Assembly: GCF_004153605.1 (NCBI RefSeq)
Contig: NZ_SDSI01000005.1
Span: 39,812-103,811 of the forward strand
DNA from: Qipengyuania_B thermophila
Lineage (GTDB): Bacteria > Pseudomonadota > Alphaproteobacteria > Sphingomonadales > Sphingomonadaceae
Length of the DNA stretch: 64,000 nt
Direction of reading: 5' to 3'
Shown: in pieces, positions 51,001 to 61,183 of the stretch
Position numbering within the stretch: the first letter of the stretch is position 1
Layout of the letters: each line of letters begins with the position of its first letter
The notes under the pieces: model-generated
What the model was told of the DNA's origin: nothing
The model's input: the letters and a program-made list of their open reading frames with translations, nothing else
Database searches by the model: none
Made by a program: the position numbers and the translations under genes

Positions 51001-52002
51001 TCAGGCCGCGAGGATTCCCGCTTGCTGCACCTGGCCGAAGTAGCGGGCCATGGCCTCGGCGGTGCGGTCAGTAAAAGCGACGAAGGCACGCCGCGCATCG
51101 TCCGGGTCGCGCACCCGCTCGACCAGACCGGCTTCGACCATCTGCCCCAGCCAGCGCAGCGCCGTGGTCGGCGGAACGCCCGACGCCAGACAGAGCGAGG
51201 TGACCGACACGCGGCGGTGTTCGGCCCGGGCGGCGGCGAGGTCGAGCAGCATGTCCCAGACCGGATCGGCGAACAGATCGGCGCCGAACAGGGCGGCGCG
51301 CTGCTGCCGGTGCTTGAGCACAGCGCGCACGAGCCGCGGATCGGGAAGCGGAAGCCGCGTCTGGCGCAGCCTCGGCATGGCTCCACGCGGGTCTGCCTTC
51401 GTCCCGGCGCGAGGCGCGGCGCTGGCGCCGGCGATGGCCACCACGCCGCGTCCGTCCGCAGCGTCCCAGCCCGCCTGCGGCCCCGCGCCCAGATGGCGCG
51501 AGATGGCCTCGATCTGCTCGGTCAGCCGGAGCAGCGTCGCCCGGTCCTCGGCCGACATCTCGTTGACCACCGCCCGCGCCCGGCCGGCGCGCACCCGCGC
51601 CAGGGCGATGATGCGGTCGGGCCGGGCGGGCTGGACGAGGATCTGCGCCGCGCTCTGGTCGAGGCAGCCGAACACCGCGTCGAGGCTGTCCAGCGCGGTG
51701 ACCACCACCACGCTGCGCCCGGTGCGCGCCGCCGTCAGGTCGAGGCGCGCGAGCGAGGCGAGCATCGCCGCCGACGCTTCGGTGCACGCCACCAGCACGA
51801 CATCGCCGAGCAGCGCGAACGCGCCGGCGTGGCAGATCTCCACCAGCTCGTGCAGCGAGCCGTGCCGCCGCACCGCGAGACCGGCGGCGATGCAATCCTC
51901 GGCAAGCTCCAGCCGCATCGGTTCGGGGTCGGCATAGATCGAGACCAGCGCCCGAGCCTCTCCCGGCCCGTCGCCGGGCGCCCCGTAGTCGAAATCCACC
52001 AT
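51001..52002 (-). CDS. Winged-helix DNA-binding protein with receiver-like N-terminal domain
   Basis: 333 residues from ATG 52002. The C-terminal part (about 235-325) is a MarR-like winged helix (RVSVTSLCLASGVPPTTALRW, MVEAGLVERVRDPDDARR). The N-terminal 130 residues look like a pseudo-receiver (ALVSIYADPEPMRLELAED, VVVVTALDSLDAVFGCLDQ) without the phosphorylation aspartate set. A Gly/Ala-rich linker joins them. No target is known. It is downstream of purA, same strand, 181 nt away. Confidence 0.75.
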   Translation of the reverse strand: MVDFDYGAPGDGPGEARALVSIYADPEPMRLELAEDCIAAGLAVRRHGSLHELVEICHAGAFALLGDVVLVACTEASAAMLASLARLDLTAARTGRSVVVVTALDSLDAVFGCLDQSAAQILVQPARPDRIIALARVRAGRARAVVNEMSAEDRATLLRLTEQIEAISRHLGAGPQAGWDAADGRGVVAIAGASAAPRAGTKADPRGAMPRLRQTRLPLPDPRLVRAVLKHRQQRAALFGADLFADPVWDMLLDLAAARAEHRRVSVTSLCLASGVPPTTALRWLGQMVEAGLVERVRDPDDARRAFVAFTDRTAEAMARYFGQVQQAGILAA

Positions 52003-52183
52003 GACCTGCCATCCCCTGCTGCGTCGCGGCCGGCGGAACGTTGTCAGAACATCATGGTGCGTCAAGACCTTGCGCGGATGAAATCCCGGCCTGCCACCCC
52101 CGCTTCTGACGAAAGGCGCGCCAGCCCGGCATGACGATGGTGAACGCCGGATTGCCGCAAAGCGAACTTTTTTGCGCGAGGCG

Positions 52184-53473
<1,290 letters not shown>

Positions 53474-53522
53474 GGTCGTGTTCTCCCATCTGTTCGCGTC
53501 GACGCCGCCCCGGGGCAGACAT

Positions 53523-53543
53523 GGACCGCATGTGACACGGTCC
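53523..53543 (-). promoter_or_regulatory. 21-bp palindromic element upstream of purA (copy 2)
   Basis: Arms GGACCG and CGGTCC with a centre reading TGTCACATG toward purA; identical to the ybeY copy at 12455-12475 except for one central base. It lies 49 nt from the purA GTG and about 150 bp from the divergent aldo/keto reductase, so purA is the likelier target. Confidence 0.5.
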
Positions 53544-53695
53544 AGGAAGGTTCCAGCGCCCCGCTTCCGCTCCCCCGTCGCGGCCGGAGCCTATGGCACG
53601 GCGCCGCCGCGTAGGGAACGGTGCAAATCTCCTCCGCGCAGCCGGACACAATCACGCCCCTCGCGGGTTGGGCAGGCACAGCCAGAGGAGCGCCC

Positions 53696-54511
53696 ATGTC
53701 CGACCAGCCCGTTCTCCCCCTCAACGACGGCCGCCAGATCCCGCAGCTCGGTTTCGGCACCTGGCAGATCCCGGACGAGGACGCGGAAGGAATCGTCCAT
53801 CAGGCGATCGAGACCGGCTACTGGCTGATCGACACCGCCGCCATCTACCGCAACGAAGGCGGCGTGGGCCGCGGCATCGGCCGGTGGAGCGACATCTTCC
53901 TCCAGACAAAGGTCTGGAACGAGAGCCAGGGTTATGAGCGGACGAAGAAGGCCGTGGCCAAGTCGCTGGAACGGCTCGGCGTGACCTTTGTCGACATGCT
54001 GCTCATCCACTGGCCCTGTCCGGACAAGGGTCTGTTCGTCGACACCTGGCGGGCGATGATCGAACTGCGCGAGGAGAAGCTTGCCCACTCGATCGGCGTG
54101 TCGAACTTCCGGCCGCAGGATCTGGACCGGCTGGTGAAGGAGACCGGCGTCATCCCCGCGGTCAATCAGATCGAGCTGCACCCCGGTTTTCAGCAGCGCG
54201 AGCTTCAGCAGGTGCATCGCGAGCTGGGGATCGTCACCCAGAGCTGGTCGCCGCTTGGCCAAGGGCGCACGATCGGCCACGACACGATCCGCGCGATTGC
54301 CGAGGAGACCGGCCAGCCCGCCGGTGCGGTCATCATCCGCTGGCACCTTCAGAAAGGCTTTTCCACAATCCCGAAAGCGTCGCGGCGCGAGCACATGAAA
54401 GCCAATTTCCGCGCCCTGTCCTTTACGCTGACCGACGACCAGATGGAGCGCATCGACGCGCTGGACGATCCCGCCGGTCGCATCGGACCGGACCCGGCGG
54501 CGTTCTGCTAG
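53696..54511 (+). CDS. Aldo/keto reductase
   Basis: 271-residue NADPH-dependent TIM-barrel reductase with a full catalytic tetrad: D46 and Y51 in LIDTAAIYRNE, K72 in LQTKVW, H105 in LLIHWPCP. The 2,5-diketo-gluconate reductase-type pattern is clear, but the natural substrate is unknown. AGAGGAG lies 7 nt upstream of the ATG. It interrupts the serC-serA-hisZ-purA series on the other strand. Confidence 0.92.
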   Translation: MSDQPVLPLNDGRQIPQLGFGTWQIPDEDAEGIVHQAIETGYWLIDTAAIYRNEGGVGRGIGRWSDIFLQTKVWNESQGYERTKKAVAKSLERLGVTFVDMLLIHWPCPDKGLFVDTWRAMIELREEKLAHSIGVSNFRPQDLDRLVKETGVIPAVNQIELHPGFQQRELQQVHRELGIVTQSWSPLGQGRTIGHDTIRAIAEETGQPAGAVIIRWHLQKGFSTIPKASRREHMKANFRALSFTLTDDQMERIDALDDPAGRIGPDPAAFC

Positions 54512-54524
54512 GCGCGGCCGGGCT

Positions 54525-55649
54525 TCAGGAGAGCGGAACGGGTTCGTCCCCGTCGAGCCGGTGCGTGCAGCCGAGCTGCGCCGCGTCATCGTGCTCGGAC
54601 AGCGCCGCGACGGTCCGCCACCCCTGTGCGCGCAGGCGCTGCGCGGCGCGGGGGTCGTGGTGCATCGGGAGGAACAGCCGCAGCGCGGCCGGCGTCGATG
54701 CCGGATCGGCCGCCTCCAGCAGCGGCTCCATGTACAAGGAGAACCCGGTCGCCACCTCGTCCGTGCCGCCGATGCGGTAGGTTCCGCCCCGCCCCAGCGC
54801 CCCGCGCGCGCCGTCGGCGTAGAGGGTGAACCCGAGCCAGCTCTGGTACTCGAAGCCGTGACGCTCGGTCGGGTCGAGCGTGACGCGCACGTCCTGCTCG
54901 TCCGCCAGCCGGGCCTGGATCGCCCTCAGCCCTTCGAGCCGCGAGGCGAGCAGCCCGTCGCGGTCGAAGGCCGTCAGCTGCGCGATCGCCGTGTCGAACG
55001 GACCGGCCGCGTAGAGGAGCGGGAGATAGGCGTCACCCCCGGCGGCGCACAGGGCGCCGGCGTCCTTCATGTCGAGCGCGTCGCGCACGGCGTCCACCTG
55101 CCCGGCACCGAGCGGCAAGGCTCCGCCGGCCAGCGTGTCCACGAGATCGGGCAGGGTGAAGTCGAGCGCCACCGACCCGACCCCCGCGGCACGGCACGCC
55201 GACACAGCGAGCCGGACGATTTCAGCCGCCGCCGGAACGCTGTCGGAGCCAATCAGCTCGCCGCCCATCTGCAGACGCTGGCGCAGCGGATCGAGCTGGT
55301 CGGCGGTGATCAGCGCCACGTCGCCGGCATAGCACAGCCGCAGCGGCCGCGGCGCCCCTGCCAGCGAGGTCGCCGCGATCCGGCCGACCTGCGGCGTGAT
55401 GTCGGCGCGCAGGGCGAGCGTGCGCAGGCTGGCCGGATCGACGAAGCGGAACATGCGCCGCGTGCTCAGCCCCTCGGCGCGCGTCGCCAGCGATCGCTCG
55501 AACTCGATCAGCGGCGGCCGGATGCGGTCATAGCCGTGCGCGTGCAGGACGTCGGTAACGGCCCGCATGGTCCGCATTTCGGCCGCAGCCTGCTCCGGCA
55601 GGCTGTCGCGCAGCCCTTCGGGGAGCAGGGAGTCCGTGGCGGCGCTCAT
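54525..55649 (-). CDS. hisZ: ATP phosphoribosyltransferase regulatory subunit HisZ
   Basis: 374-residue histidyl-tRNA-synthetase-like protein without the anticodon-binding domain; needed by the short HisG in histidine synthesis. Class II synthetase motifs are retained (LPEGLRDSLPEQ, RMFRFVDP, RALRADITPQVGRIA-like motif 2 region). True HisRS is longer and has its own histidine motifs, so HisZ is preferred. No hisG is in the window. Confidence 0.85.
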   Translation of the reverse strand: MSAATDSLLPEGLRDSLPEQAAAEMRTMRAVTDVLHAHGYDRIRPPLIEFERSLATRAEGLSTRRMFRFVDPASLRTLALRADITPQVGRIAATSLAGAPRPLRLCYAGDVALITADQLDPLRQRLQMGGELIGSDSVPAAAEIVRLAVSACRAAGVGSVALDFTLPDLVDTLAGGALPLGAGQVDAVRDALDMKDAGALCAAGGDAYLPLLYAAGPFDTAIAQLTAFDRDGLLASRLEGLRAIQARLADEQDVRVTLDPTERHGFEYQSWLGFTLYADGARGALGRGGTYRIGGTDEVATGFSLYMEPLLEAADPASTPAALRLFLPMHHDPRAAQRLRAQGWRTVAALSEHDDAAQLGCTHRLDGDEPVPLS

Positions 55650-55704
55650 CGGCGGTGCGCCCTACGCGGGGCGGGCTGGCGGAGGCGCGGCGCGTCCACG
55701 GGGA

Positions 55705-57288
55705 TCAGAACGACAGCGCCTTGACCACCCGCACTCCTTCCAGCGCGCAGGCGCGCTCGACAAGGGCGGGGGTGATCGGCTGGTCGACGCTGAGCAGCAG
55801 CACCGCCTCGCCGCCCGCCTCCCGTCGGCCGAGGTTGAAGTTGCCGATGTTGATGCCCGCCTCCCCGAGCAGGGTGCCGATCCGGCCGATGAAGCCGGGT
55901 GCATCCTGGTTGACGATGTAGAGCATGTCGCCCGCCAGCGCCGCCTCGATCCGCACGCCAAAGATCTCGACGAGCCGCGGCGCGTCGCTTCCGAACAGGG
56001 TTCCGGCCACCGAACGCTCGCCCTGGCTGGTGCTGACGGTCACCCGGACGAGCGTGCTGTATGCGCCTTCGCGGCTGTTGCGGATCTCGCGCACCTCCAT
56101 GCCCCGTTCGCGGGCGAGGAACGGGGCGTTGACCATGTTCACCGACTGCCTGAACTGGCGCATCAGCCCGGCCAGCACGGCGGCGGTGACCGGCTTGGGA
56201 TTGAGGTCGGCCGCCGCGCCTTCCAGCTCGATGCTGATGCGCGGCAGATCGCCATGGGCAAGCTGCCCCACCAGGCTTCCCAGCGTTTGGGCCAGGGCCA
56301 TGTACGGCCGCACCCGTGGTGCCTCTTCCGCCGACAGGGACGGCATGTTGAGCGCGTTGGCCACGCCGCCGTGAATGAGGTAGTCGGCCATCTGCTCGGC
56401 CACCTGCAGGGCGACGTTGACCTGCGCCTCGGTGGTGGAGGCGCCCAGATGCGGAGTGCAGATGAAGTTCGGCGCGCCGAACAGCGGATGGTCCGCCGGA
56501 GGCGGTTCCGTCGCGAACACGTCCAGCGCCGCGCCGGCGATGTGGCCGCTTTCCAGCCCGGCTTTGAGCGCGCCTTCGTCGATGAGCCCGCCCCGGGCGC
56601 AGTTGATGATCCGCACGCCCGCCTTCGTCTGCCCGAGCCGTTCGGCCGAGAGGATGTTGCGCGTCTCGTCCGTGAGCGGCGTGTGCAGCGAGATGAAGTC
56701 GGCGCGGGACAGCAGGTCGTCGAGTTCGACCTTCTCCACCCCGATCTCCACCGCGCGCTCCTCGGTCAGGAACGGATCGTAGGCGATAACCCGCATCTTC
56801 AGCCCCTGGGCGCGGGCGGCGACGATCGAGCCGATGTTGCCGGCCCCGATCAGGCCCAGCACCTTGCTCGTGACCTCCACCCCCATGAAGGCGTTCTTGG
56901 GCCACTGGCCCGCCTGGGTGCGCGCGTTCGCCTCGGGGATCTGCCGCGCCAGCGCCAGCATCAGGGCGATGGCGTGTTCGGCGGTGGTGATGGAGTTGCC
57001 GAACGGCGTGTTCATCACCACCACGCCGCGCGCGGAGGCGGCGGGGATGTCGACATTGTCCACGCCGATGCCGGCGCGCCCCACGACCTTGAGCCGCGTG
57101 GCGGCTTCGAGCAGCTCGGCCGTCACCTTCGTCGAGGAGCGGATGGCGAGGCCGTCATACTCCCCGATGCGCGCCTTGAGCTGGTCGGGCGTTTCGCCGG
57201 TGATCACGTCGACGTCGCACCCCTGCTCGGCAAGGATGCGCGCGGCGTTGGGGTCCATGGCGTCGGAAATCAGCACGCGCGGCTTCAT
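55705..57288 (-). CDS. serA: D-3-phosphoglycerate dehydrogenase
   Basis: First step of serine synthesis. 527 residues: NAD-binding motif GLIGAGNIGS near residue 147, catalytic histidine region TPHLGASTTEAQ near residue 280, then the intervening ASB domain and a C-terminal ACT domain (about 453-527) that senses serine. Start at 57288 with GGAG 6 nt upstream; an ATG at 57303 overlapping the serC stop is the alternative. Confidence 0.95.
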   Translation of the reverse strand: MKPRVLISDAMDPNAARILAEQGCDVDVITGETPDQLKARIGEYDGLAIRSSTKVTAELLEAATRLKVVGRAGIGVDNVDIPAASARGVVVMNTPFGNSITTAEHAIALMLALARQIPEANARTQAGQWPKNAFMGVEVTSKVLGLIGAGNIGSIVAARAQGLKMRVIAYDPFLTEERAVEIGVEKVELDDLLSRADFISLHTPLTDETRNILSAERLGQTKAGVRIINCARGGLIDEGALKAGLESGHIAGAALDVFATEPPPADHPLFGAPNFICTPHLGASTTEAQVNVALQVAEQMADYLIHGGVANALNMPSLSAEEAPRVRPYMALAQTLGSLVGQLAHGDLPRISIELEGAAADLNPKPVTAAVLAGLMRQFRQSVNMVNAPFLARERGMEVREIRNSREGAYSTLVRVTVSTSQGERSVAGTLFGSDAPRLVEIFGVRIEAALAGDMLYIVNQDAPGFIGRIGTLLGEAGINIGNFNLGRREAGGEAVLLLSVDQPITPALVERACALEGVRVVKALSF

Positions 57289-57299
57289 GGCGGTCTCCC

Positions 57300-58427
57300 T
57301 CATGCCTTGGCCGCCCCGTAGGCCCAGTCGAGCCACGGGCCGAGCGCCCCAATGTCGGCGGTGTCCACGGTGGCGCCGCACCAGATCCTGAGGCCGGGCG
57401 GCGCGTCGCGATAGGACGCGATGTCGAAGGCGGCGCCTTCCTGCTCGAGCAGGCCGGCGAAGCGTTTGATGAAGGCGGCATCTGCCCCTTCCACGGTCAG
57501 GCAGACGCTGGTGTTCGAGCGGATCGCCGGATCGGCGGCGAGATGGCCGAGCCAGGCGCGCTCCTCGACGAGACGGTCGAGGGCCGCGGCGTTGGCGTCG
57601 GCGCGCCGCTTCGTCTCCGCCAGTCCGCCGATGTCCCTTGCCCATTCGAGGCACCAGATCGCGTCCTCGACGGCCAGCATCGAGGGCGTGTTGATCGTCT
57701 CCCCCGAAAAGATGCCTTCGATCAGCTTGCCGCCGGAGGTGAGGCGGAACAGCTTGGGGATCGGCCAGGCCGGCGCATGGCTCTCCAGCCGCTCCACCGC
57801 GCGCGGGCCGAGGATGAGAACCCCGTGCGCCCCCTCGCCGCCGAGCACCTTCTGCCACGAGAAGGTGAGCGCATCGACCCGGTCCCACGCGATGTCCTGC
57901 GCAAACACCGCACTCGTCGCATCCGCAATGGCAAGGCCCGCGCGGTCGGCGGCGATCCAGTCGCCGCCGGGCACCCGCACCCCGCTGGTGGTGCCGTTCC
58001 AGGTGAACACCACGTCATGATCCCAGTCCACCTGCGACAGATCAGGCAGATGGCCATAGTCCGCGCGCATCACCGTCGGGTCGAGGCGAAGCTGCCTCGC
58101 CGCATCCGTGACCCAACCTTCGCCGAAGCTTTCCCACGCCAGCACCGTCACCGGCCGGGCACCGAGCAGGGTCCACATCGCCATTTCCACCGCCCCGGTG
58201 TCGGATCCGGGAACGATGCCGATGCGGTGCGTCGCGGGCACTTCCAGCACGTCGCGCATCAGGGCAAGGCAATGCTGAAGCCGCGCCTTGCCCACCGCCG
58301 AGCGGTGCGACCGGCCAAGCGACTGCGTGGCGAGCGCCGCGGCGGTCCAGCCGGGGGGCTTGGCACAGGGTCCGGAGGAAAAGAACGGACGGGACGGACG
58401 AATGTCCGGCTTCGGTGCGGCAGTCAT
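57300..58427 (-). CDS. serC: Phosphoserine aminotransferase
   Basis: PLP enzyme, 375 residues, of the alphaproteobacterial SerC type: FSSGPCAKPPGW at the N-terminus and the PLP lysine in FSWQKVLGGEGAHGVL. It is the first gene of serC-serA. Its ribosome binding site GAGGAGAG is buried in a leader hairpin. Confidence 0.95.
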   Translation of the reverse strand: MTAAPKPDIRPSRPFFSSGPCAKPPGWTAAALATQSLGRSHRSAVGKARLQHCLALMRDVLEVPATHRIGIVPGSDTGAVEMAMWTLLGARPVTVLAWESFGEGWVTDAARQLRLDPTVMRADYGHLPDLSQVDWDHDVVFTWNGTTSGVRVPGGDWIAADRAGLAIADATSAVFAQDIAWDRVDALTFSWQKVLGGEGAHGVLILGPRAVERLESHAPAWPIPKLFRLTSGGKLIEGIFSGETINTPSMLAVEDAIWCLEWARDIGGLAETKRRADANAAALDRLVEERAWLGHLAADPAIRSNTSVCLTVEGADAAFIKRFAGLLEQEGAAFDIASYRDAPPGLRIWCGATVDTADIGALGPWLDWAYGAAKA

Positions 58428-58490
58428 GTGTCAACTCTCCTCGCAGAGAGCGCGCGCGGCGTTGGGACCGCGTGGCCCGCCGCCGGACCT
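58428..58490 (-). ncRNA. Structured serC leader RNA (serC-motif candidate)
   Basis: Read toward serC, a stable hairpin (inner arms GGGCC and GGUCC around ACGC, outer CGGCG/CGCCG) is followed by CUCUC-UGCGAG-GAGAG at 58450-58435. The second stem's 3' arm is the ribosome binding site, 7-8 nt before the ATG. A two-hairpin serC motif has been described upstream of serC in alphaproteobacteria; that this is the same RNA is an inference from position and layout. Confidence 0.5.
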
Positions 58491-58586
58491 AGACCGCGGG
58501 GCGGCGAAGTCAACCGCCACGGGCGGAACGGGCGCGGCACCTTGCCTCTCGCCAAGCGCCCTGCCCGTGCGTATGCGGTGCAGCCG

Positions 58587-59744
58587 ATGACACCCGCAGA
58601 CCTCCGTGTCGCCCTGTTCAGCGGCAACTACAACTACACCCGCGACGGCGCCAACCAGGCGCTCAACCGGCTGGTCGGGCATCTGCTGCGGCAGGGGGTG
58701 GCGGTGCGGGTCTATGCCCCCACGGTGGCGCAGCCCGCCTTCCCGCCGACCGGCGACCTCGTCAGCGTGCCCTCGGTCCGCCTGCCGGTGAAGGGACGCG
58801 GCGAATACCGGCTGCCGCTCGGCCTGTGGGGACCGGCGCTGGCGGATCTGGAGGCGTTCGGCCCGAACATGGTGCACGTCGCCTCGCCCGACCCCGTGGC
58901 CCATGCCGCCGTGCGCTGGGCGCGCGCCCGCGGCATCCCTGTGGTGGCCTCGGTGCACACCCGCTTCGAAACCTATCCCCGCTACTACAAGGCGGCCTTT
59001 CTCGAACCGGTGTTCGAGGCCGGGCTGCGGCGGTTCTACAACCGCTGCGACGCGCTGGTCGCGCCGTCGCAGTCGATGGTCGACACCCTTGTCGCGCAGG
59101 GCATGGGACGGGATGTCTCCATCTGGTCGCGCGGGGTCGACCGCGAGATCTTCAACCCCGCGCGGCGCGACGCCGGCTGGCGCCGGGCGCACGGGATCGG
59201 TGACGATCAGGCGGCGGTGGTCTTTCTCGGCCGGCTGGTCATGGAAAAGGGACTGGACGTGTTTGCGGCGACGGTGGGGCGCCTGCGGGAGGCCGGCGTG
59301 CCGCACGCGGTGCTCGTGATCGGCGACGGCCCCGCCGCGTCGTGGTTCCGGGCCGCGTTGCCGCAGGCCGCCTTCGCCGGATTTCAGACCGGCGAGGCGC
59401 TGGGCCGCGCGCTGGCCAGCGGCGACATCTTCTTCAACCCCTCGGTGACGGAGACGTTCGGCAACGTCACGCTGGAGGCGATGGCCTGCGCCCTTCCGGT
59501 CGTCGCCGCCGGCGCCACCGGCAGCGCCAGCCTCGTCGAGGACGGGGTGACCGGCCGGCTGGTGCCGCCCGACCGTCCCGATGCGTTCGCCGCCGCGCTG
59601 GCGCCCTACTGCACCGATGCGGCGCTGAGGGCGCAGCACGGAAAAGCGGGCCTTGAACGGGCGCGGACCTACAGCTGGGATGCGGTCAACCAGACGGTGC
59701 TGGACACCTATCTGCGCCTGCTCGATGCGCGCCGTGCCCGATGA
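58587..59744 (+). CDS. GT4-type glycosyltransferase
   Basis: 385-residue GT-B glycosyltransferase: N-terminal acceptor domain (ALFSGNYNYTRDGANQAL), HTRFETYPRYY, and the C-terminal donor domain (FLGRLVMEKGLD, the nucleotide-sugar motif NPSVTETFGNVTLEAMACALPVV). The pattern matches GDP-mannose-dependent alpha-mannosyltransferases for glycolipids, but the acceptor is uncertain. It is divergent from serC. Confidence 0.87.
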   Translation: MTPADLRVALFSGNYNYTRDGANQALNRLVGHLLRQGVAVRVYAPTVAQPAFPPTGDLVSVPSVRLPVKGRGEYRLPLGLWGPALADLEAFGPNMVHVASPDPVAHAAVRWARARGIPVVASVHTRFETYPRYYKAAFLEPVFEAGLRRFYNRCDALVAPSQSMVDTLVAQGMGRDVSIWSRGVDREIFNPARRDAGWRRAHGIGDDQAAVVFLGRLVMEKGLDVFAATVGRLREAGVPHAVLVIGDGPAASWFRAALPQAAFAGFQTGEALGRALASGDIFFNPSVTETFGNVTLEAMACALPVVAAGATGSASLVEDGVTGRLVPPDRPDAFAAALAPYCTDAALRAQHGKAGLERARTYSWDAVNQTVLDTYLRLLDARRAR

Positions 59745-59805
59745 CGCAGGCGCCCGCAGCCTCGTGTTCTCTTGCCAGCGTGCAGCCAAAGGCGGGAGGA
59801 TCCCC

Positions 59806-59838
59806 ATGATGTTCGTGCGCGCCGGCGCGACCTGCTGA
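59806..59838 (+). CDS. Putative 10-codon micro-ORF upstream of rarA
   Basis: Reads MMFVRAGATC and a stop. It is preceded by GGGAGGA (59794-59800) with a 5-nt spacer, a better ribosome binding site than those of most annotated genes here. Its coding part contains the self-complementary CGCGCCGGCGCG. rarA starts 10 nt after its stop. It may be a leader peptide or may simply recruit ribosomes to rarA. Not proven to be expressed. Confidence 0.35.
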   Translation: MMFVRAGATC

Positions 59839-59848
59839 CGGACGCGGT

Positions 59849-61183
59849 GTGGCAGACCTGTTCGACCCCGACCCTTCCCCGCCTCCACCGGCGGCGCCTC
59901 CGTCCCCGGACGCGCCGCTGGCCGAACGGCTGCGCCCCTCGTCGCTGGCGGATGTCGTGGGTCAGGAGCATCTGACCGGGCCCGACGGCCCGATCGGGCG
60001 GATGGTGGGGTCCGGGCGGCTGGCCTCCACGATCCTGTGGGGACCGCCCGGAACCGGCAAGACCACCATCGCCCGCCTGCTCGCCAAGGCGGTGGGCACG
60101 CGCTTTGCCAGCGTGTCGGCGGTGTTCTCCGGCGTGGCGGACCTCCGGAAGGTCTTTGCCGAAGCGGAACGCGACGCCGCCAGGGGTGGCCGGACCCTGC
60201 TGTTCGTGGATGAGATCCACCGCTTCAACCGGGCGCAGCAGGACGGTTTTCTCCCCTACGTCGAGCGGGGCACGGTGACGCTGGTCGGCGCCACGACGGA
60301 GAACCCGTCCTTCGCGCTCAACGGCGCCCTGCTCAGCAGGGCACAGGTGCTCGTCCTGCGCCGGCTGGACGCGGACGCCCTGGAGCTGCTGCTGCGCCGC
60401 GCGGAAGCGGCGCACGGCCGTCTCCCGCTGACGGCGGAGGCGCGCGCCGCGCTTGTCGCCGCGGCGGACGGCGACGGCCGGTTCCTGCTCAACCTAGTGG
60501 AGACGGTGCTGTCCGCCCGTCCTGCGGCGCCGCTCGACCCGGCGGCGCTGTCCCGCCTGCTCGACCGGCGCGCGGCCCAGTATGACAGGGCCGGCGACGG
60601 CCATCACGACCTGATTTCCGCGCTTCACAAGAGCGTGCGCGGGTCCGATCCGCAGGCCGCGCTCTACTACCTTGCGCGGATGCTGACCGCGGGGGAGGAG
60701 CCGCGCTTCATCGCCCGCCGGCTGGTCCGCATGGCTGTGGAGGACATCGGCCTCGCCGATCCACAGGCGCTGGTGCAGTGCATCGCCGCGCGCGATGCCT
60801 ATGAATTCCTCGGCTCGCCCGAGGGCGAACTGGCGCTGGTGCAGGCTTGCCTCTACCTTGCCACCGCACCCAAGTCGAACGCGGTCTACCGCGCCCAGAC
60901 AGCGGCTTGGCAGAGCGCCCGCGACCATGGCAGCCTGCCCCCGCCCCCTCACCTGCGCAACGCGCCGACGCCCTTGATGAAGGCGCTCGGCCATGGCGCG
61001 GGCTACACCTACGACCACGACGCGCCCGACGCCTTCTCGGGCGCCGTTTACTGGCCGGAAAGCCTGGAGCCGCAACACTACTACACCCCCACCGGGCGCG
61101 GATTCGAGGCTGAGGTGGCCGAGCGGATGGCGCGCTGGGACGCGCTGCGGCGCGGCCGGGACGAAGTGGATCGCGCGCAATGA
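59849..61183 (+). CDS. rarA: Replication-associated recombination protein A (AAA+)
   Basis: 444-residue AAA+ ATPase of the RarA/MgsA/WRNIP1 family, acting at stalled forks and related to clamp loaders. A proline-rich N-terminal tail (about 8-20) precedes ERLRPSSLADVVGQEHL, Walker A GPPGTGKTT (65-73) and Walker B with FVDEIHRF; the C-terminal tetramerisation domain follows. GTG start. Overlaps the downstream gene by ATGA. Confidence 0.94.
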   Translation: MADLFDPDPSPPPPAAPPSPDAPLAERLRPSSLADVVGQEHLTGPDGPIGRMVGSGRLASTILWGPPGTGKTTIARLLAKAVGTRFASVSAVFSGVADLRKVFAEAERDAARGGRTLLFVDEIHRFNRAQQDGFLPYVERGTVTLVGATTENPSFALNGALLSRAQVLVLRRLDADALELLLRRAEAAHGRLPLTAEARAALVAAADGDGRFLLNLVETVLSARPAAPLDPAALSRLLDRRAAQYDRAGDGHHDLISALHKSVRGSDPQAALYYLARMLTAGEEPRFIARRLVRMAVEDIGLADPQALVQCIAARDAYEFLGSPEGELALVQACLYLATAPKSNAVYRAQTAAWQSARDHGSLPPPPHLRNAPTPLMKALGHGAGYTYDHDAPDAFSGAVYWPESLEPQHYYTPTGRGFEAEVAERMARWDALRRGRDEVDRAQ

